Part shown: positions 35,950 to 36,073 of the stretch, one piece after another
How the letters are laid out: each line of letters opens with the position of its first letter
Numbering within the stretch: position 1 is the first letter of the stretch
Assembly (NCBI GenBank): GCA_021848345.1
Contig: JAJZUV010000028.1
Coordinates: forward strand, 1 to 36,073
DNA length: 36,073 nt
Source of the DNA: Pseudomonadota bacterium
GTDB lineage: Bacteria > Pseudomonadota > Gammaproteobacteria > Burkholderiales > Burkholderiaceae_C
Direction of reading: 5' to 3'
Program-made: the position numbers and the translations under genes
Notes under the pieces: model-generated
The model's database searches: none
What the model saw: the letters and a program-made list of their open reading frames with translations, nothing else
Told to the model about the DNA's origin: nothing

Positions 35950-36073
35950 TCACGGCACCAGGCGGTAGCCCGCGCCGCTTTCCGTGAGCAGGTGCCGGGG
36001 CCGCGCGGGCTGGTCCTCCAGCTTGTGGCGCAGGCGCCCCATGTACACCCGCACGTAGTGCTCGTTGTCCAGC
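35950..36073 (-). CDS. OmpR-family response regulator, C-terminus (KdpE-like), partial
   Basis: Only the last 40 residues are in the window; the gene continues beyond the right edge. The reading LDNEHYVRVYMGRLRHKLED then QPARPRHLLTESGAGYRLVP is the end of a winged helix-turn-helix domain. It matches the characteristic ending of KdpE, the regulator of the KdpFABC potassium pump. The upstream part, not visible here, would be expected to hold the receiver domain and, further on, kdpD and kdpABC. Confidence 0.8.
   Translation of the reverse strand, partial: LDNEHYVRVYMGRLRHKLEDQPARPRHLLTESGAGYRLVP

Overview
The window comes from a GC-rich proteobacterial chromosome, most likely a betaproteobacterium of the Burkholderiales type. 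This rests on composition and on the gene families and their order; no 16S or other phylogenetic marker is present. Coding density is high, no gap between genes exceeds about 250 bases, and I see no tRNA, rRNA, insertion sequence, phage gene or CRISPR array. It reads as ordinary chromosome carrying one striking respiratory module.

Left part (1-10,400): a DMT-family permease on the + strand, then minus-strand genes for an enoyl-CoA hydratase/3-hydroxyisobutyryl-CoA hydrolase family enzyme, a degenerate HD-GYP-like protein, 3-methyladenine DNA glycosylase I, a tripartite efflux operon (MacA adaptor, MacB ABC permease, NodT/TolC-type outer-membrane lipoprotein), a 63-residue membrane protein and an SrkA/YihE-type stress kinase.

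Centre (10,500-24,560): the focus of the window. A complete system I cytochrome c maturation operon, ccmABCDEFGHI, lies on the minus strand with all eight gene junctions formed by ATGA overlaps. Divergent from it are a membrane-bound PAS histidine kinase and a NarL-type response regulator, themselves ATGA-coupled. They are followed on the same strand by a periplasmic monoheme cytochrome c, a decaheme c-type cytochrome of the MtrA/MtoA/PioA (DmsE) family and its MtrB/MtoB/PioB outer-membrane beta-barrel. The last three form a porin-cytochrome conduit that carries electrons across the outer membrane. The Ccm proteins would attach its eleven hemes, and the two-component system is the obvious candidate regulator. 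A nested triple inverted repeat sits just upstream of the cytochrome operon. No CymA-type quinol dehydrogenase and no cell-surface multiheme cytochrome lie next to it, which resembles Fe(II)-oxidising (Mto/Pio) conduits more than Shewanella-type metal reduction. The direction of electron flow is inference.

Right part (24,590-36,073): a P1B-type heavy-metal ATPase and a divergent PbrR/CadR-like MerR regulator share a stretched-spacer promoter; the regulator is ATGA-coupled to an isochorismatase-family hydrolase. Then come a methyl-accepting chemotaxis protein, a LysR regulator divergent from a glutathione S-transferase and a PPOX-fold protein, an NAD(P)H-dependent FMN reductase, a TPR-glycosyltransferase-like protein overlapping tail-to-tail with an exported FmdE-like protein, a second FMN reductase, and at the right edge the C-terminus of a KdpE-type response regulator.
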